The notes beneath the pieces are model-generated. The model did not search any database and had not been told where the DNA came from. It saw only the letters and a list, made by a program, of their open reading frames with translations. 64,000 nt of DNA from Sulfitobacter sp. S190 (GTDB lineage: Bacteria > Pseudomonadota > Alphaproteobacteria > Rhodobacterales > Rhodobacteraceae): contig NZ_CP081120.1 of the NCBI RefSeq assembly GCF_025141935.1, forward strand, positions 124,001 to 188,000, in the 5' to 3' direction. The position numbers and the translations under genes are program-made. Shown one piece after another: positions 34,378 to 44,156 of this stretch. Numbering within the stretch: the stretch's first letter is position 1; each line of letters begins with the position of its first letter.

Positions 34378-35157
34378 ATGGATCCCGTCAAGACACACCG
34401 CGAGGGCGCGATTTTGCAGGTCACGCTGGACCGGCCAAAGGCCAATGCGATCGATTTGCAGACCTCGCGCGTGATGGGTGAGGTGTTTGCGGGGTTCCGC
34501 GATGATCCCGAGCTGCGCGTCGCCATCATCACGGGGGCGGGGGACAAGTTTTTCTGCCCCGGTTGGGATTTGAAGGCGGCCGCCGACGGGGATGCGGTCG
34601 ATGGCGATTATGGTGTGGGCGGATTTGGCGGATTGCAGGAATTGCGGGGGCTGAACAAGCCGGTGATCGCGGCGGTCAACGGCATCTGCTGCGGCGGGGG
34701 GCTTGAGTGGGCGCTGAGTGCGGACATGATCCTTGCCGCGGATCACGCCCAGTTCGCGCTGCCGGAAATCCGCTCCGGCACGGTGGCGGATGCCGCCAGC
34801 GTGAAGCTGCCCAAACGGGTGCCCTATCATATCGCGATGGAGCTTTTGCTGACGGGGCGGTGGTTCGATGCCCATGAGGGCAAGGGTTGGGGACTGATCA
34901 ACGAGGTGCTGCCTGCGGCAGAGTTGATGGACCGTGCGTGGGAACTGGCGCGGCTGCTGGCGTCGGGACCGCCGCTTGTCTATGCCGCGATCAAGGAGAT
35001 CGTGCGCGATGCCGAAGATGCCAAGTTTCAGGACAGCATGAACCGCATCACCAGGCGGCAGTTGCCGACGGTCGACCGGTTGTATGCGTCCGAGGATCAG
35101 CTGGAGGGCGCCCGCGCCTTTGCCGAAAAGCGTGATCCCGTCTGGAAGGGCAAATAG
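34378..35157 (+). CDS. enoyl-CoA hydratase/CaiD-like crotonase
   Basis: A 259-residue crotonase-fold protein. Several blocks are strikingly like E. coli CaiD (crotonobetainyl-CoA hydratase), recalled from memory: DRPKANAID, GEVFAGFRDDPELRVAIIT, WDLKAAADG and the C-terminal FAEKRDPVWKGK. The oxyanion GGGLEWALSAD block with its Glu is kept. The second active-site block reads FALPEIRSGTVADAAS, where CaiD has a PDSGG-like sequence, so the substrate may differ. ATG 34378 has GAGAGG upstream. Together with the ligase and dehydrogenase it could hydrate an unsaturated CoA ester such as a carnitine-type compound; that is inference. Confidence 0.88.
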   Translation: MDPVKTHREGAILQVTLDRPKANAIDLQTSRVMGEVFAGFRDDPELRVAIITGAGDKFFCPGWDLKAAADGDAVDGDYGVGGFGGLQELRGLNKPVIAAVNGICCGGGLEWALSADMILAADHAQFALPEIRSGTVADAASVKLPKRVPYHIAMELLLTGRWFDAHEGKGWGLINEVLPAAELMDRAWELARLLASGPPLVYAAIKEIVRDAEDAKFQDSMNRITRRQLPTVDRLYASEDQLEGARAFAEKRDPVWKGK

Positions 35158-35223
35158 GGCGTTTGCCAAAATCGCGGAATGCTGGTCAAACTGGCACGGC
35201 ACGCAATTTGATCGGTTGAATTC

Positions 35224-36477
35224 ATGAACATCCTTTTCGTCCACCAGAACATGCCCGGGCAGTACCGCGAGTTTGTCCAATGGCTGGCCGCCACCAAGCA
35301 GCACCGCATCGTTTTCCTGACCCAGCGCAAGAACGCCCCGAAATTCGACGGCGTCGAGACGGTTCTGTATGCCCCGCACCACAAGCCCAAGCAGGGCACC
35401 TATGGATTGAGCCGGATATGGGAGGATGCAGCCGGCACCGGATTTGGCGCGGCGCTGGCCTGTGAAAAGCTGCGCGACGAGGGGCAGTTCACCCCCGATA
35501 TCATCGTTGGCCACGTGGGGTGGGGCGAGATGACGTTCCTCAAGCATGTCTGGCCACAGACGCCAATTATCGGGTTCTTCGAGTATTATTACAGTGAAAA
35601 GGGCGGCCCGGTCGGCTTTGACCCCGAAGAAAAGATGACGCCGCACACGCCCTATTTGCTGGCGGCGCGCAATGCGGTGCCGATGGCGAATTACCACGTG
35701 GTCGACAAGGGTCATGCCCCGACCTATTGGCAGCGCGACCGGTTTCCCGAAAGTTTCCACGACAAGATGTACGTCTGCCATGACGGTATCCGCACCGACA
35801 CACTGCGCCCCGATCCCGATGCCCGTCTGAACCTGCAGCGCCTGAACCGTGATGTGACGGCCGACGACGAAATCGTGACCTATATGGCCCGCAATCTAGA
35901 GCGGACGCGGGGGTTTCATGTCTTTATGCGGGCGCTGCCTGCCATCCAGAAAGCCCGCCCCAATGCCCGCGTTCTGATCATCGGGGGCAATGACGCGTCC
36001 TATGGCACCAAGAGCACCGCGCCGGGCGGGTTGCGCGGGGAAATGGAGGCCGAGCTGGGATCGCGGGTGGATTGGGATCGCACCCATTTTCTGGGTCAGG
36101 TGCCCTACGACCATTACCAGAAGATCATCCAGATTTCGCGCTGCCATCTGTACCTGAGCATGCCGTTCGTGATGTCATGGTCGCTGCTGGAGAGCATGGC
36201 GATGGAAGCGACGATTGTCGCGTCGGATGTGGCGCCGGTGCGCGAGGCGATCACACATGGCGAGACGGGGCTCTTGGTGGATTTCTTTGATCCCGCAGCA
36301 GTGGCAAATCAGGTGATCGAGGTGCTTAATGCCCCCGAAGACTTTGCCCATATCGGACCGAACGCCCGCAAGCGCGTGGTGGAGAATTACGATTTCCTGA
36401 CCAAATGCCTGCCCGAGCATATCGCGCAGATCAACGCGCTGGTTCCTGCCGATCGCCGGATCGAAATGCCCGGCTGA
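35224..36477 (+). CDS. glycosyltransferase family 4 protein
   Basis: A 417-residue GT-B-fold glycosyltransferase. The N-terminal half opens with MNILFVHQNMPGQYREFV, and the C-terminal GT4 donor domain has YMARNLERTRGFHVFMRALP, SMPFVMSWSLLESMAMEA (the acidic motif) and SDVAPVREAITHGETGLLV. It probably adds a sugar in exopolysaccharide or LPS synthesis, consistent with the region that follows. No clear ribosome-binding site precedes ATG 35224. The end converges on the export lipoprotein gene, five bases away. Confidence 0.9.
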   Translation: MNILFVHQNMPGQYREFVQWLAATKQHRIVFLTQRKNAPKFDGVETVLYAPHHKPKQGTYGLSRIWEDAAGTGFGAALACEKLRDEGQFTPDIIVGHVGWGEMTFLKHVWPQTPIIGFFEYYYSEKGGPVGFDPEEKMTPHTPYLLAARNAVPMANYHVVDKGHAPTYWQRDRFPESFHDKMYVCHDGIRTDTLRPDPDARLNLQRLNRDVTADDEIVTYMARNLERTRGFHVFMRALPAIQKARPNARVLIIGGNDASYGTKSTAPGGLRGEMEAELGSRVDWDRTHFLGQVPYDHYQKIIQISRCHLYLSMPFVMSWSLLESMAMEATIVASDVAPVREAITHGETGLLVDFFDPAAVANQVIEVLNAPEDFAHIGPNARKRVVENYDFLTKCLPEHIAQINALVPADRRIEMPG

Positions 36478-36481
36478 TCCC

Positions 36482-37591
36482 TCAGTTGCCGACGGCGCGT
36501 GCCAGACCGAAGGCGGAGCCGACAAGGCCGAGCACCGTGCGGGTGTTGGTGACCGGGCTTTCGGTTGCCAGCACCAGATCGCCGGAATTGATGTAGAAGT
36601 TGCCCGCAGAAAACAGACCGTCGGAGGTGGTCAGGTCGATGGTAAAGACCACCCGTTCGCGGCGCGGTCCGCGTTGGCCCGCACGCAGCGCGGAGGCGGG
36701 GTATTCACGCAGGATCAGCACGCCTTCGGGATTGGCGCGGCTGTCATCGACGCCGCCGATGATCGACATCGCATCGAGCGCGGACACGCGATCACGGTTG
36801 AACAGGTGCTGGCTTTCGGAACCGGCGGCCCCCAGCGACAGGAAATAGCGGCGGTCCGCTTCCACGATCAGCTTGTCCCCGCCGTGCAGGCGGGTGTCGA
36901 GCGTGGGGCTTTCGTAGAGCCGCGAGATCGATGTCTGGTAAATCTTGTGACCGCGGACGAGTTTGACCTGCGGGTTGTTGAGCGATTGGGTGACGCCGCC
37001 GCTGGCCGAGATGGCGGCGAGGACCGAGAAGTTCTGATCGGGCAGTTTGACGTTGCCGGGCGCCGACACACCGCCCACGACGTCAACGGAATTCGCGCGC
37101 CCTTCGGCCATGTCGAGCTGTACCTGCGCGCCCGGCAGGATCGCTTCGAGCTGGCGCTGAACGAGCGTGCGGGCGCTGTCGGGGGTGCGGCCGGACACGC
37201 GGATCTTGCCGATATAGGGGACAAAGATGCTGCCCGCGCTGGACACCCGTAGGTTTTGCAGGTTCGCGGCGCGTTGGCCCGGCGATGTCAGCAGCGAGTT
37301 TTCGCCGCTGTCCCAGACGATGACGTTGAGCATGTCGCCCGGTTGGATGATCTGTGCGCTGGACCCGTGGCTATGCGCCAGCCAGCCGTGGTGCGGTTGC
37401 CCGGTCGCGGGCCATTCGGCAACGCTCGGCAAAAAAGCGCGGGTGATCGGATAGAGCGCGAAATCGGCGTCGGGCGCATCTGCGGTGCGGGTGATCTCAC
37501 GCTCGACAGCGGCACCGCGCGGCAGTGTGGAGCAGGCCGCAAGCAAAAGCCCAGCCGCGATAAAAGTGGCGTACCGTATGGATTTACGCAT
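36482..37591 (-). CDS. polysaccharide export lipoprotein (Wza/KpsD-like)
   Basis: A 369-residue outer-membrane lipoprotein with lipobox LLAAC (Cys20). A Poly_export domain starts at SAQIIQPGDMLNVIVWD, and SLBB-type segments include SVDVVGGVSAPGNVKLPDQ. Such proteins form or line the outer-membrane channel for capsule or exopolysaccharide. No Wzc-type co-polymerase or tyrosine kinase is in the window. It is divergent from the epimerase/sugar-transferase genes, with about 90 bases between the starts. Confidence 0.9.
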   Translation of the reverse strand: MRKSIRYATFIAAGLLLAACSTLPRGAAVEREITRTADAPDADFALYPITRAFLPSVAEWPATGQPHHGWLAHSHGSSAQIIQPGDMLNVIVWDSGENSLLTSPGQRAANLQNLRVSSAGSIFVPYIGKIRVSGRTPDSARTLVQRQLEAILPGAQVQLDMAEGRANSVDVVGGVSAPGNVKLPDQNFSVLAAISASGGVTQSLNNPQVKLVRGHKIYQTSISRLYESPTLDTRLHGGDKLIVEADRRYFLSLGAAGSESQHLFNRDRVSALDAMSIIGGVDDSRANPEGVLILREYPASALRAGQRGPRRERVVFTIDLTTSDGLFSAGNFYINSGDLVLATESPVTNTRTVLGLVGSAFGLARAVGN

Positions 37592-37681
37592 TCTGTCTAC
37601 CCAATTTGCCCAGCGCGAATGTGGTTCTTGAAGAGGAAGAACTCTTGGCCAAACGCCCGGCGGACGATAAACGCTGGGACC

Positions 37682-38530
37682 ATGGCGTCAATCACTACAT
37701 CCCCGTCGGACCGTATTTCCGACCCAGTGTTGCTGGGCGGTAGCGGTCGGCTGGCGCGGATGCTGCGCGCCCATTGGCCCGGTGCCCTGTCGGTCCAGAG
37801 CCGCGGGGGCGCGCCGGGCACCCGCCGGATCGATCCGCTGGCCGATCCCGAGGGTCTCGCCGCCTTTGTGCGCGGCAAGGGGGATATCATCTGCATGGCG
37901 GGCGTCACACCGGCGCATGCGGCGGCAACGGATGACGCGCTGTCGCTCAATTCCGATCTGGCGCTGGCGGCGATTGCGGCGGCGGGGCCGGGGCAGCGGG
38001 TGTTCGTGATGTCATCGGCCGCGGTTTATGGCCGGTCGGACGCGGCGCATAAAGAAACGGACACGCCGCAGCCGTTGTCCGAATACGGTGCCGCAAAGAT
38101 GCAGATGGAGCGCGTGGCGCTGGCGCGGGGCGGTCCGCGTGTCTGTGTGCTGCGCATCGGGAATGTGGTGGGGGCGGATGCGATCGTGGGCGGATGGGCA
38201 CCCGGCATGACATTGCATGTGACCCCGGACGGGCAGACCCTGACGCGCAGCTATATCGGACCTGTGGGGCTGGCGCGCTGTCTGCATGCGCTGACGCAGG
38301 TGCCGGAGCTGCCCGATATCCTGAATGTCACCGCCCCCGTGCCGGTGCGTATGGGCGATCTTCTGGATGCTGCGGGGATGGCGTGGAGCCCCTTGCCCGC
38401 ACCGGCAGGGGCCATCGCGAATGTGACGCTGGATCACCGCCGCCTGTCGCAGTATGTGCAGTTTGATCCGGCCGCCAGCACGGCGCGGGACATGATTGCG
38501 CAGTGGCGCGAGGGGACTGACACCGCATGA
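37682..38530 (+). CDS. NAD-dependent sugar epimerase/dehydratase-like protein
   Basis: A 282-residue extended SDR. A nucleotide-binding LLGGSGRLARML starts near residue 18, followed by MAGVTPAHA, VFVMSSAAVYGRS and the catalytic YGAAKMQMER (Tyr-x3-Lys). It likely acts on a nucleotide sugar or lipid-linked sugar for the exopolysaccharide. The start is uncertain: ATG 37682 is chosen, with ATG 37619 an in-frame alternative; the longer ORF to 37256 overlaps the divergent export gene. Its stop overlaps the next ATG (ATGA), so it is coupled to the sugar transferase. Confidence 0.82.
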   Translation: MASITTSPSDRISDPVLLGGSGRLARMLRAHWPGALSVQSRGGAPGTRRIDPLADPEGLAAFVRGKGDIICMAGVTPAHAAATDDALSLNSDLALAAIAAAGPGQRVFVMSSAAVYGRSDAAHKETDTPQPLSEYGAAKMQMERVALARGGPRVCVLRIGNVVGADAIVGGWAPGMTLHVTPDGQTLTRSYIGPVGLARCLHALTQVPELPDILNVTAPVPVRMGDLLDAAGMAWSPLPAPAGAIANVTLDHRRLSQYVQFDPAASTARDMIAQWREGTDTA

Positions 38531-39138
38531 CATGGCGCAAGCGCATTTTCGATCTTTTCTTTGCCAGCCTGCTGGTGGTGATCCTCGGGCCCGTTATCGT
38601 ATTTCTGGTGGCATATATCTGGATCAAGCAGGGTCGCCCGCTGTTTTACGTGGCGGAGCGGATGAAAACGCCGGACGAGCCGTTCAACCTGTTGAAATTC
38701 CGCACCATGACGGTGGTGGAGGAAGACCGCGGCGTGTCGGGCGCGGACAAGGCGGGGCGGGTGACGCCGCTGGGCGCGCGGCTGCGGGCCAAACGGCTGG
38801 ATGAATTTCCGCAGCTCTGGAACATCCTGCGGGGCGATCTGAGCTTTGTCGGGCCGCGCCCGCCGTTGCGCGAATACGTGGAGCGGTTTCCGGACGTCTA
38901 TGCCGAGGTGCTGAAGTCGCGCCCGGGGGTGACGGGGTTGGCCACGATCCGTTTTCACAAGCATGAGGACCGGTTGCTGTCGCGGTGTGCCGATGCGCAG
39001 GAGACCGACGATGTGTATTGCCGTGTCTGTGTGCCGCGCAAGGCGCGTCTGGACCTGATTTATCAGCGCAACCAGTCAACGTGCTATGATTTCGATCTGG
39101 TTTTTCAGACCATCGGCAACCTGTTCCGGCGCCGATAG
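38527..39138 (+). CDS. initiating sugar transferase (bacterial sugar transferase family)
   Basis: A 203-residue phosphoglycosyltransferase that starts a lipid-linked oligosaccharide by moving a sugar-phosphate to undecaprenyl phosphate. One N-terminal membrane helix (about 8-32) precedes the catalytic domain with LLKFRTM, LRAKRLDEFPQLWNILRGD, FVGPRPPLREYV and RPGVTGLATI. The short single-helix form fits monotopic enzymes such as PglC. It overlaps the epimerase stop by four bases. A 130-base gap without obvious features precedes the dehydratase gene. Confidence 0.93.
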   Translation: MTWRKRIFDLFFASLLVVILGPVIVFLVAYIWIKQGRPLFYVAERMKTPDEPFNLLKFRTMTVVEEDRGVSGADKAGRVTPLGARLRAKRLDEFPQLWNILRGDLSFVGPRPPLREYVERFPDVYAEVLKSRPGVTGLATIRFHKHEDRLLSRCADAQETDDVYCRVCVPRKARLDLIYQRNQSTCYDFDLVFQTIGNLFRRR

Positions 39139-39268
39139 GCACAAAAACGCTACAGCGCGGGCCATACGTGTCACAGGACGTATTCAAACGGCGCGCGGTC
39201 CTCTATGGTCGTGACGCGTCTGCCGCATGTCCGCCCGTTTTTTCCGTTCTGTCAGAAAGCCGCCCTGA

Positions 39269-41176
39269 ATGACCCTGCTCGGTTGGATCAAATCGCTTAC
39301 CAAGAGCCGCAAGAGCCGCATCATGCTGGGCATTGATGTGGTGTTGCTGATGCTTGCGCTGCTGATTGCGCTGGTCGGGGTGAACCCGTCGGCCGATCTG
39401 CTGGACGGTATCGTGCAGTATTTGCCGGCCTTGCCCTATGTGCTCGCCGCGATGATCGTGACGCTCAAGCTGACGGGGGCGACCGATATACAGGTCAGCA
39501 CCTATGATGCGGCGGCGATCGGGCTGACGGCGATGGTGGGGATGGTCATTGCCGGCACGTCGCTGGTGATGTCCGATCTGCTGGGCCTGCTGTTGCCGCT
39601 GAGTTTCCACGCCTTTTTCGGGGTGATCTTCTTTTCGTTGGTTGTGTGCAGCCGCGCCGTGATCCTGCAGATCGTGCTGGCGATCTACCGCAGGTCGGTG
39701 TCGCGGTGCCGGGTGCTGATCTATGGGGCGGGGACCACGGGGGCGCAGCTGGTGTCGGCGCTGCGCAGCCACGAGAGCATCGAGCCGGTGGCCTTTGTCG
39801 ACGACAACAAGGCGCTGCAGGGCATGTCAGTGAGCCGGTTGCCGGTCTATGCCCCCGCCAAGATTGCCGAGGTGGTCGAAAGCGCCAAGATCGACCGTGT
39901 GCTTCTGGCGGTGCCGTCGCTGAGCCGCCCCAAGCAGGCCAAGATCGCCAAACGGCTGGAGATGATGGGTCTCGAGGTGCAGATGCTGCCGTCGTTTTCG
40001 CAGCTGATCGGGGATGAGGCGCTGATCGACAAGCTGACGCCCGTCGCGCCGCGCAGCTTTCTGGGCCGTGCAGAGGTGGCCCATCCGTTGGGCGACATGC
40101 GCGCCTGCTACAGCGGCAAGAGCGTTCTGATTTCGGGTGCAGGTGGCAGCATCGGGTCCGAACTGTGCCGGCAGGTGCTCGATTGCCAGCCATCGCGGTT
40201 GATCCTGTTGGAGCTGAGCGAGCTGGGTCTCTACAACATCGATATGGAGCTGCGTCCGCTGGCCGAAGCGGCGGGTCTGGAGCTGGTGCCGGTGCTGGGC
40301 TCCGCGACCGACGCGCGGCAGGTGCGCCGCCTGCTGGAGAAGCACGAGGTTCAGGTGGTCCTGCATGCTGCGGCCTATAAGCACGTGCCGCTGGTCGAGG
40401 CCAACCCCCTGACCGGATTGGTGAATAACGTGTTCGGCACGCAGACGCTGGGCGAGCAGTCGGCCCATGCCGGGGTCGAGCGGTTCATGCTGATTTCGTC
40501 CGACAAGGCGGTGCGCCCGACAAATGTGATGGGCGCGTCGAAGCGGCTGGCGGAACTGGTGGTGCACGATCTGGCGCGCCGCGCCAAGCCCGGCGGTACG
40601 GTTTTCACGATGGTCCGCTTCGGCAATGTGCTGGGGTCTTCGGGGTCTGTGATCCCGTTATTTCAGGACCAGTTGAGCCGGGGAGGGCCGCTGACCGTGA
40701 CCGACCCCAATGTATCGCGGTATTTCATGACGGTTCAGGAAGCGGTGCAATTGGTGTTGCAGGCCGGAGGGCTGGCCAAGGGTGGCGAGGTTTTCGTTCT
40801 GGATATGGGCGAGCCGGTGTCGATCATGGCGCTGGCGCGGCAGGTGATCGAGGCGGCAGGCTATGACGTGCGGGACGCCGACAACCCCGACGGCGATATC
40901 GAGATCGAGATCACCGGGCTGCGTCCGGGCGAGAAGATGACCGAGGAGCTGACCCTGTCGGGCGATCTGCTGGGGACGAAGTATCCCAAGATTTTTGCCA
41001 CCGACGAGGCGGGGCTGTCACAGATCGAGATTGCGGGCGCGATGCGGATGCTGCGGGAGGCCTGTGTCGCGCATGACGAGGAAATGGCGCGGCAGGTGGT
41101 GCGCAGATGGGTCGAGGGTTACGGCCCGCAGGACACGGGCGGCGCGGATGTATCCGCCGCGGAGAGCGCGTCCTGA
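39269..41176 (+). CDS. membrane-bound nucleotide-sugar 4,6-dehydratase (WbpM/PglF/CapD-like)
   Basis: A 635-residue enzyme. Four N-terminal membrane helices (about 20-130) and a CoA-binding-like Rossmann part (LIYGAGTTGAQLVSAL) precede the SDR core, which starts at SGAGGSIGSELCRQVL (about 289-304). The catalytic region SSDKAVRPTNVMGASKR near 410-426 has Met in place of the usual SDR Tyr, as in the long WbpM/PglF dehydratases. It likely makes UDP-4-keto-6-deoxy sugar for the exopolysaccharide. A weak AGAAAG precedes the ATG. Confidence 0.93.
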   Translation: MTLLGWIKSLTKSRKSRIMLGIDVVLLMLALLIALVGVNPSADLLDGIVQYLPALPYVLAAMIVTLKLTGATDIQVSTYDAAAIGLTAMVGMVIAGTSLVMSDLLGLLLPLSFHAFFGVIFFSLVVCSRAVILQIVLAIYRRSVSRCRVLIYGAGTTGAQLVSALRSHESIEPVAFVDDNKALQGMSVSRLPVYAPAKIAEVVESAKIDRVLLAVPSLSRPKQAKIAKRLEMMGLEVQMLPSFSQLIGDEALIDKLTPVAPRSFLGRAEVAHPLGDMRACYSGKSVLISGAGGSIGSELCRQVLDCQPSRLILLELSELGLYNIDMELRPLAEAAGLELVPVLGSATDARQVRRLLEKHEVQVVLHAAAYKHVPLVEANPLTGLVNNVFGTQTLGEQSAHAGVERFMLISSDKAVRPTNVMGASKRLAELVVHDLARRAKPGGTVFTMVRFGNVLGSSGSVIPLFQDQLSRGGPLTVTDPNVSRYFMTVQEAVQLVLQAGGLAKGGEVFVLDMGEPVSIMALARQVIEAAGYDVRDADNPDGDIEIEITGLRPGEKMTEELTLSGDLLGTKYPKIFATDEAGLSQIEIAGAMRMLREACVAHDEEMARQVVRRWVEGYGPQDTGGADVSAAESAS

Positions 41177-41286
41177 GCAGGACCGAAATGTCACTTTCGC
41201 CCGCTGACCGGCGGGCCGGGGCGGCCACCGCTTGCGCCAACGGGCGGGGATGTGCAAAACCTCAACAGGTGAGGCGGCAGGGAAAA

Positions 41287-43455
41287 ATGAAAATGATCAG
41301 AAGCAGTGTGATCCGGCCCGTTGGTTGTTCGGTGCTTATGGTCCTGATGACGACCACGTCTTTCGCGCAGCAATCGAACGAGACCCTTTTCAATCGGGCG
41401 AACCAGCCGACGCTGAACTTTTACGGTGTCCCCGGTTTGATCGACATGCCCACCGGCGAGGCGTTGCCGGACGGCGCATTGGCCATCGGCGTGTCAAGCT
41501 TTGGCGGCATCACGCGCACATCACTGACGTTTCAGGCGACACCCCGCATTTCTGCCAGCTTCCGGTATTCGGGGGTGAAGGATTGGGACTCGGACGGGTT
41601 CGATACCTACCGCGACCGCAATTTCGACGTGCGCTTCCTGCTGAACCGCGAAAGCCTGTATCTGCCTGCCGTGACGCTTGGGTTGCAGGATTTGGCCGGG
41701 ACAGGCGTGAACGCGGGCGAATTCATCGCCGCCACCAAGACGTTCGAAGGCAGCCGTCTGCCGGGCACCGTGAAGGCGACCCTCGGTCTGGGCTGGGGCC
41801 GGTTGGGCAGTTCCGGCGGGATCGGCGCGCCGTTCGGGTCGGACAGGCCGGCGTTCGACCCCAACGATTCAGGGGGCGATTTTTCGACCGACCAATGGTT
41901 CCGGGGCGAAGCGGCACCCTTTGGCGGGATCGAATGGCAGGTCAGCGACCGGCTGGGCCTCAAGGCGGAATACAGTTCGGATGCGTATGAGCCCGAAACA
42001 TCACGCGGTGTGTTCGAGCGCGAGTCGCGGTTCAATTTCGGGGCCGAGTACCAGGTGAACGAAAACATCCGGCTGGGTGGCTATTACCTCTATGGGTCGG
42101 AGTTCGGGGTGAACCTGCAGCTGTTGCTGAACCCGAACAAGCCGGTGGGGGCATTGCGCCTGCCCGCGCCACGCCCGCTGGATCGGCGGCCCTCGCGGCA
42201 AGCTGATCCGCAGGCCTATGACGGGCAGTGGGCGGCGGCGGAATCGGTTGCGTCCAACGCCGTGCGCGACGCGCTGACACCGCTGCTGGCTGCCGAAGGG
42301 CTGGACCTGATTTCGGCCAAGACGACCGCCTCGACCACGGAAATCCGCTACCGCAACAACCGCTACGGACAGGAAGCGGTTGCGGTCGGTCGTGTGGCGC
42401 GGGCGATGGCGCGGGTGCTGCCTGCGTCGGTTGAAACCTTCCGTATCACGCCCGTTGTCAACAATCTGGCGCAGGCGACGGTGACCTTGCGCCGGTCCGA
42501 TCTGGAGGCGCTGGAGACAGTGCCGAACGCGACAGACGCGCTTTATGCGGTGACGGGTGTGGACAGTGCGACACCGACGCTGGACGGGGCCGCGGTGAAC
42601 GAGGATCTCTTTCCCGAATTCAACTGGTCGATCGGTCCTTACGTCGACACGAGCCTGTTTGACCCCAACGAGCCGCTGCGCGCGGACGCCGGGATCGAGT
42701 TGAATTTTTCGTACCGGTTTTCGCCCGGGTGGACGGTTGCAGGGTCGCTCCAGCAGCGCCTGACCGGCAACATCGAGGACGACGACGACGAGAGCAATTC
42801 GGTGCTGCCACGGGTGCGCACGGATGCGTTCCGGTATTCCGCCGCAACGGAAACGTCGATCCGCACGCTGTATGTCGAGAAGCAGTGGAAACCCACGGCA
42901 GACACTTACGCGCGCGCAAGTGTCGGGTATCTGGAGCGGATGTTCGGTGGCGTGTCGGGCGAGGTGCTGTGGAAGCCCGCGACAAGCCGTTTGGCGCTGG
43001 GCGCGGAGTTGAACTATGCCCGCCAGCGTGATTTCGACCAGAAGTTCGGCTTTCAGGATTACGATGTGTGGACCGGCCATGCGTCGGCCTACTACGAGCT
43101 GGGATCGGGGTATTACGGGCAGCTGGACGTGGGCCAGTATCTGGCCGGTGATTTCGGGGCGACCCTGACGTTGGAGCGCGAGTTTGCCAACGGTGTGCGC
43201 ATCGGCGGATTTGTCACGAAAACGGACGTGTCGTCCGAAGAGTTCGGCGAGGGATCGTTCGACAAGGGCATCAAGGTTTCGGTGCCGCTGAGCTGGTTCG
43301 TGGGCCAGCCGACCAAGCAACAGCGCAGCATCACCCTGCGGCCGCTGCAACGTGACGGCGGCGCGCGTTTGCGGGTGCCCAACAGGCTGTATGGACAGGT
43401 GCGCACCGGTGACGAGACACGTCTGAAACGCAATTTCTCGGGGATTTGGCAATGA
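41287..43455 (+). CDS. YjbH-domain outer-membrane protein (exopolysaccharide module)
   Basis: A 722-residue exported protein. The signal peptide (cleavage after TTTSFA, about residue 27) is followed by LNFYGVPGLIDMPTGEALPDG, a hallmark of YjbH/GfcD, and then many alternating amphipathic strands typical of a beta-barrel. In E. coli the yjbEFGH and gfc products are linked to exopolysaccharide secretion. ATG 41287 with AGGGA upstream is chosen over the extension to 41107, which overlaps the dehydratase. Its stop overlaps the next ATG. The 110-base gap before it carries two small hairpins (near 41171 and 41199-41216). Confidence 0.9.
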   Translation: MKMIRSSVIRPVGCSVLMVLMTTTSFAQQSNETLFNRANQPTLNFYGVPGLIDMPTGEALPDGALAIGVSSFGGITRTSLTFQATPRISASFRYSGVKDWDSDGFDTYRDRNFDVRFLLNRESLYLPAVTLGLQDLAGTGVNAGEFIAATKTFEGSRLPGTVKATLGLGWGRLGSSGGIGAPFGSDRPAFDPNDSGGDFSTDQWFRGEAAPFGGIEWQVSDRLGLKAEYSSDAYEPETSRGVFERESRFNFGAEYQVNENIRLGGYYLYGSEFGVNLQLLLNPNKPVGALRLPAPRPLDRRPSRQADPQAYDGQWAAAESVASNAVRDALTPLLAAEGLDLISAKTTASTTEIRYRNNRYGQEAVAVGRVARAMARVLPASVETFRITPVVNNLAQATVTLRRSDLEALETVPNATDALYAVTGVDSATPTLDGAAVNEDLFPEFNWSIGPYVDTSLFDPNEPLRADAGIELNFSYRFSPGWTVAGSLQQRLTGNIEDDDDESNSVLPRVRTDAFRYSAATETSIRTLYVEKQWKPTADTYARASVGYLERMFGGVSGEVLWKPATSRLALGAELNYARQRDFDQKFGFQDYDVWTGHASAYYELGSGYYGQLDVGQYLAGDFGATLTLEREFANGVRIGGFVTKTDVSSEEFGEGSFDKGIKVSVPLSWFVGQPTKQQRSITLRPLQRDGGARLRVPNRLYGQVRTGDETRLKRNFSGIWQ

Positions 43456-44156
43456 GTTTGGCCCGGCGCCTTTGGGCGGTTTCGCTGGCATCCGTGCTGC
43501 TTCTCGCGGCGTGCAGTTCGGAGAGTGGCGATGATGTGAACCTGACCGCCCTGACGGTCGACGCGCTGCGCGGCGCGGTCGGGTCGCGCGGTGACGCGCC
43601 CGCCCCACCGGTTGTCGTGACGCCGCAAATGCTGGCCGAGACGAAGGTTGCCGCGTTGCAGGTAAACCCCGAAATGCGCGGCGGAAGTGACTTCCTCAAG
43701 CGGGTCGCGGTGCGCAACGATTCGGCGTTGGGACAGATCGAAATCTGGAATTCTTCCGACAATGCCCAGATTTTCCTCAGAAATGGTGTCGTAGCTGCAA
43801 CACGTGGCGTGGGCCGGGACATAGTTTCGGCGGATGTTAGCCTATCGGTCAGGGCGGTGCAAAACCGCAGCAATTTGCAGGGCATCAAGCGCCTGAATGT
43901 GTCCGACGGTGACCTTACGACAACGGAATATGTGTTCGAATGTGTTGTGAGAAATCAAGGTGTTGAGAGTATTCGCGTTGTAAATCAGGTATTTAGCGCG
44001 ACCCATTTGCGCGAGACCTGCGTCAGCGACCGTGCGGATGCCCGTCAGGTCGTCAACGACTACTGGGTGCAGGGCACAACCGGATTGGTGCGCAAATCGC
44101 GCCAATGGATGGGCCCGCTGTCCGGATACTTCGAGATCGTACTGCTTAAAAATTAG
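43452..44156 (+). CDS. YjbF-like (GfcB-family) lipoprotein
   Basis: A 234-residue lipoprotein with lipobox LLAAC (Cys21). The TPQMLAETKVAALQV block, TTTEYVFECVVRNQG, and the ending VRKSRQWMGPLSGYFEI fit the YjbF/GfcB family that works with YjbH. ATG 43452 overlaps the YjbH stop by four bases (ATGA), so they are translationally coupled. The second half (43760-44010) is noticeably more AT-rich than its neighbours. Confidence 0.87.
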   Translation: MSLARRLWAVSLASVLLLAACSSESGDDVNLTALTVDALRGAVGSRGDAPAPPVVVTPQMLAETKVAALQVNPEMRGGSDFLKRVAVRNDSALGQIEIWNSSDNAQIFLRNGVVAATRGVGRDIVSADVSLSVRAVQNRSNLQGIKRLNVSDGDLTTTEYVFECVVRNQGVESIRVVNQVFSATHLRETCVSDRADARQVVNDYWVQGTTGLVRKSRQWMGPLSGYFEIVLLKN

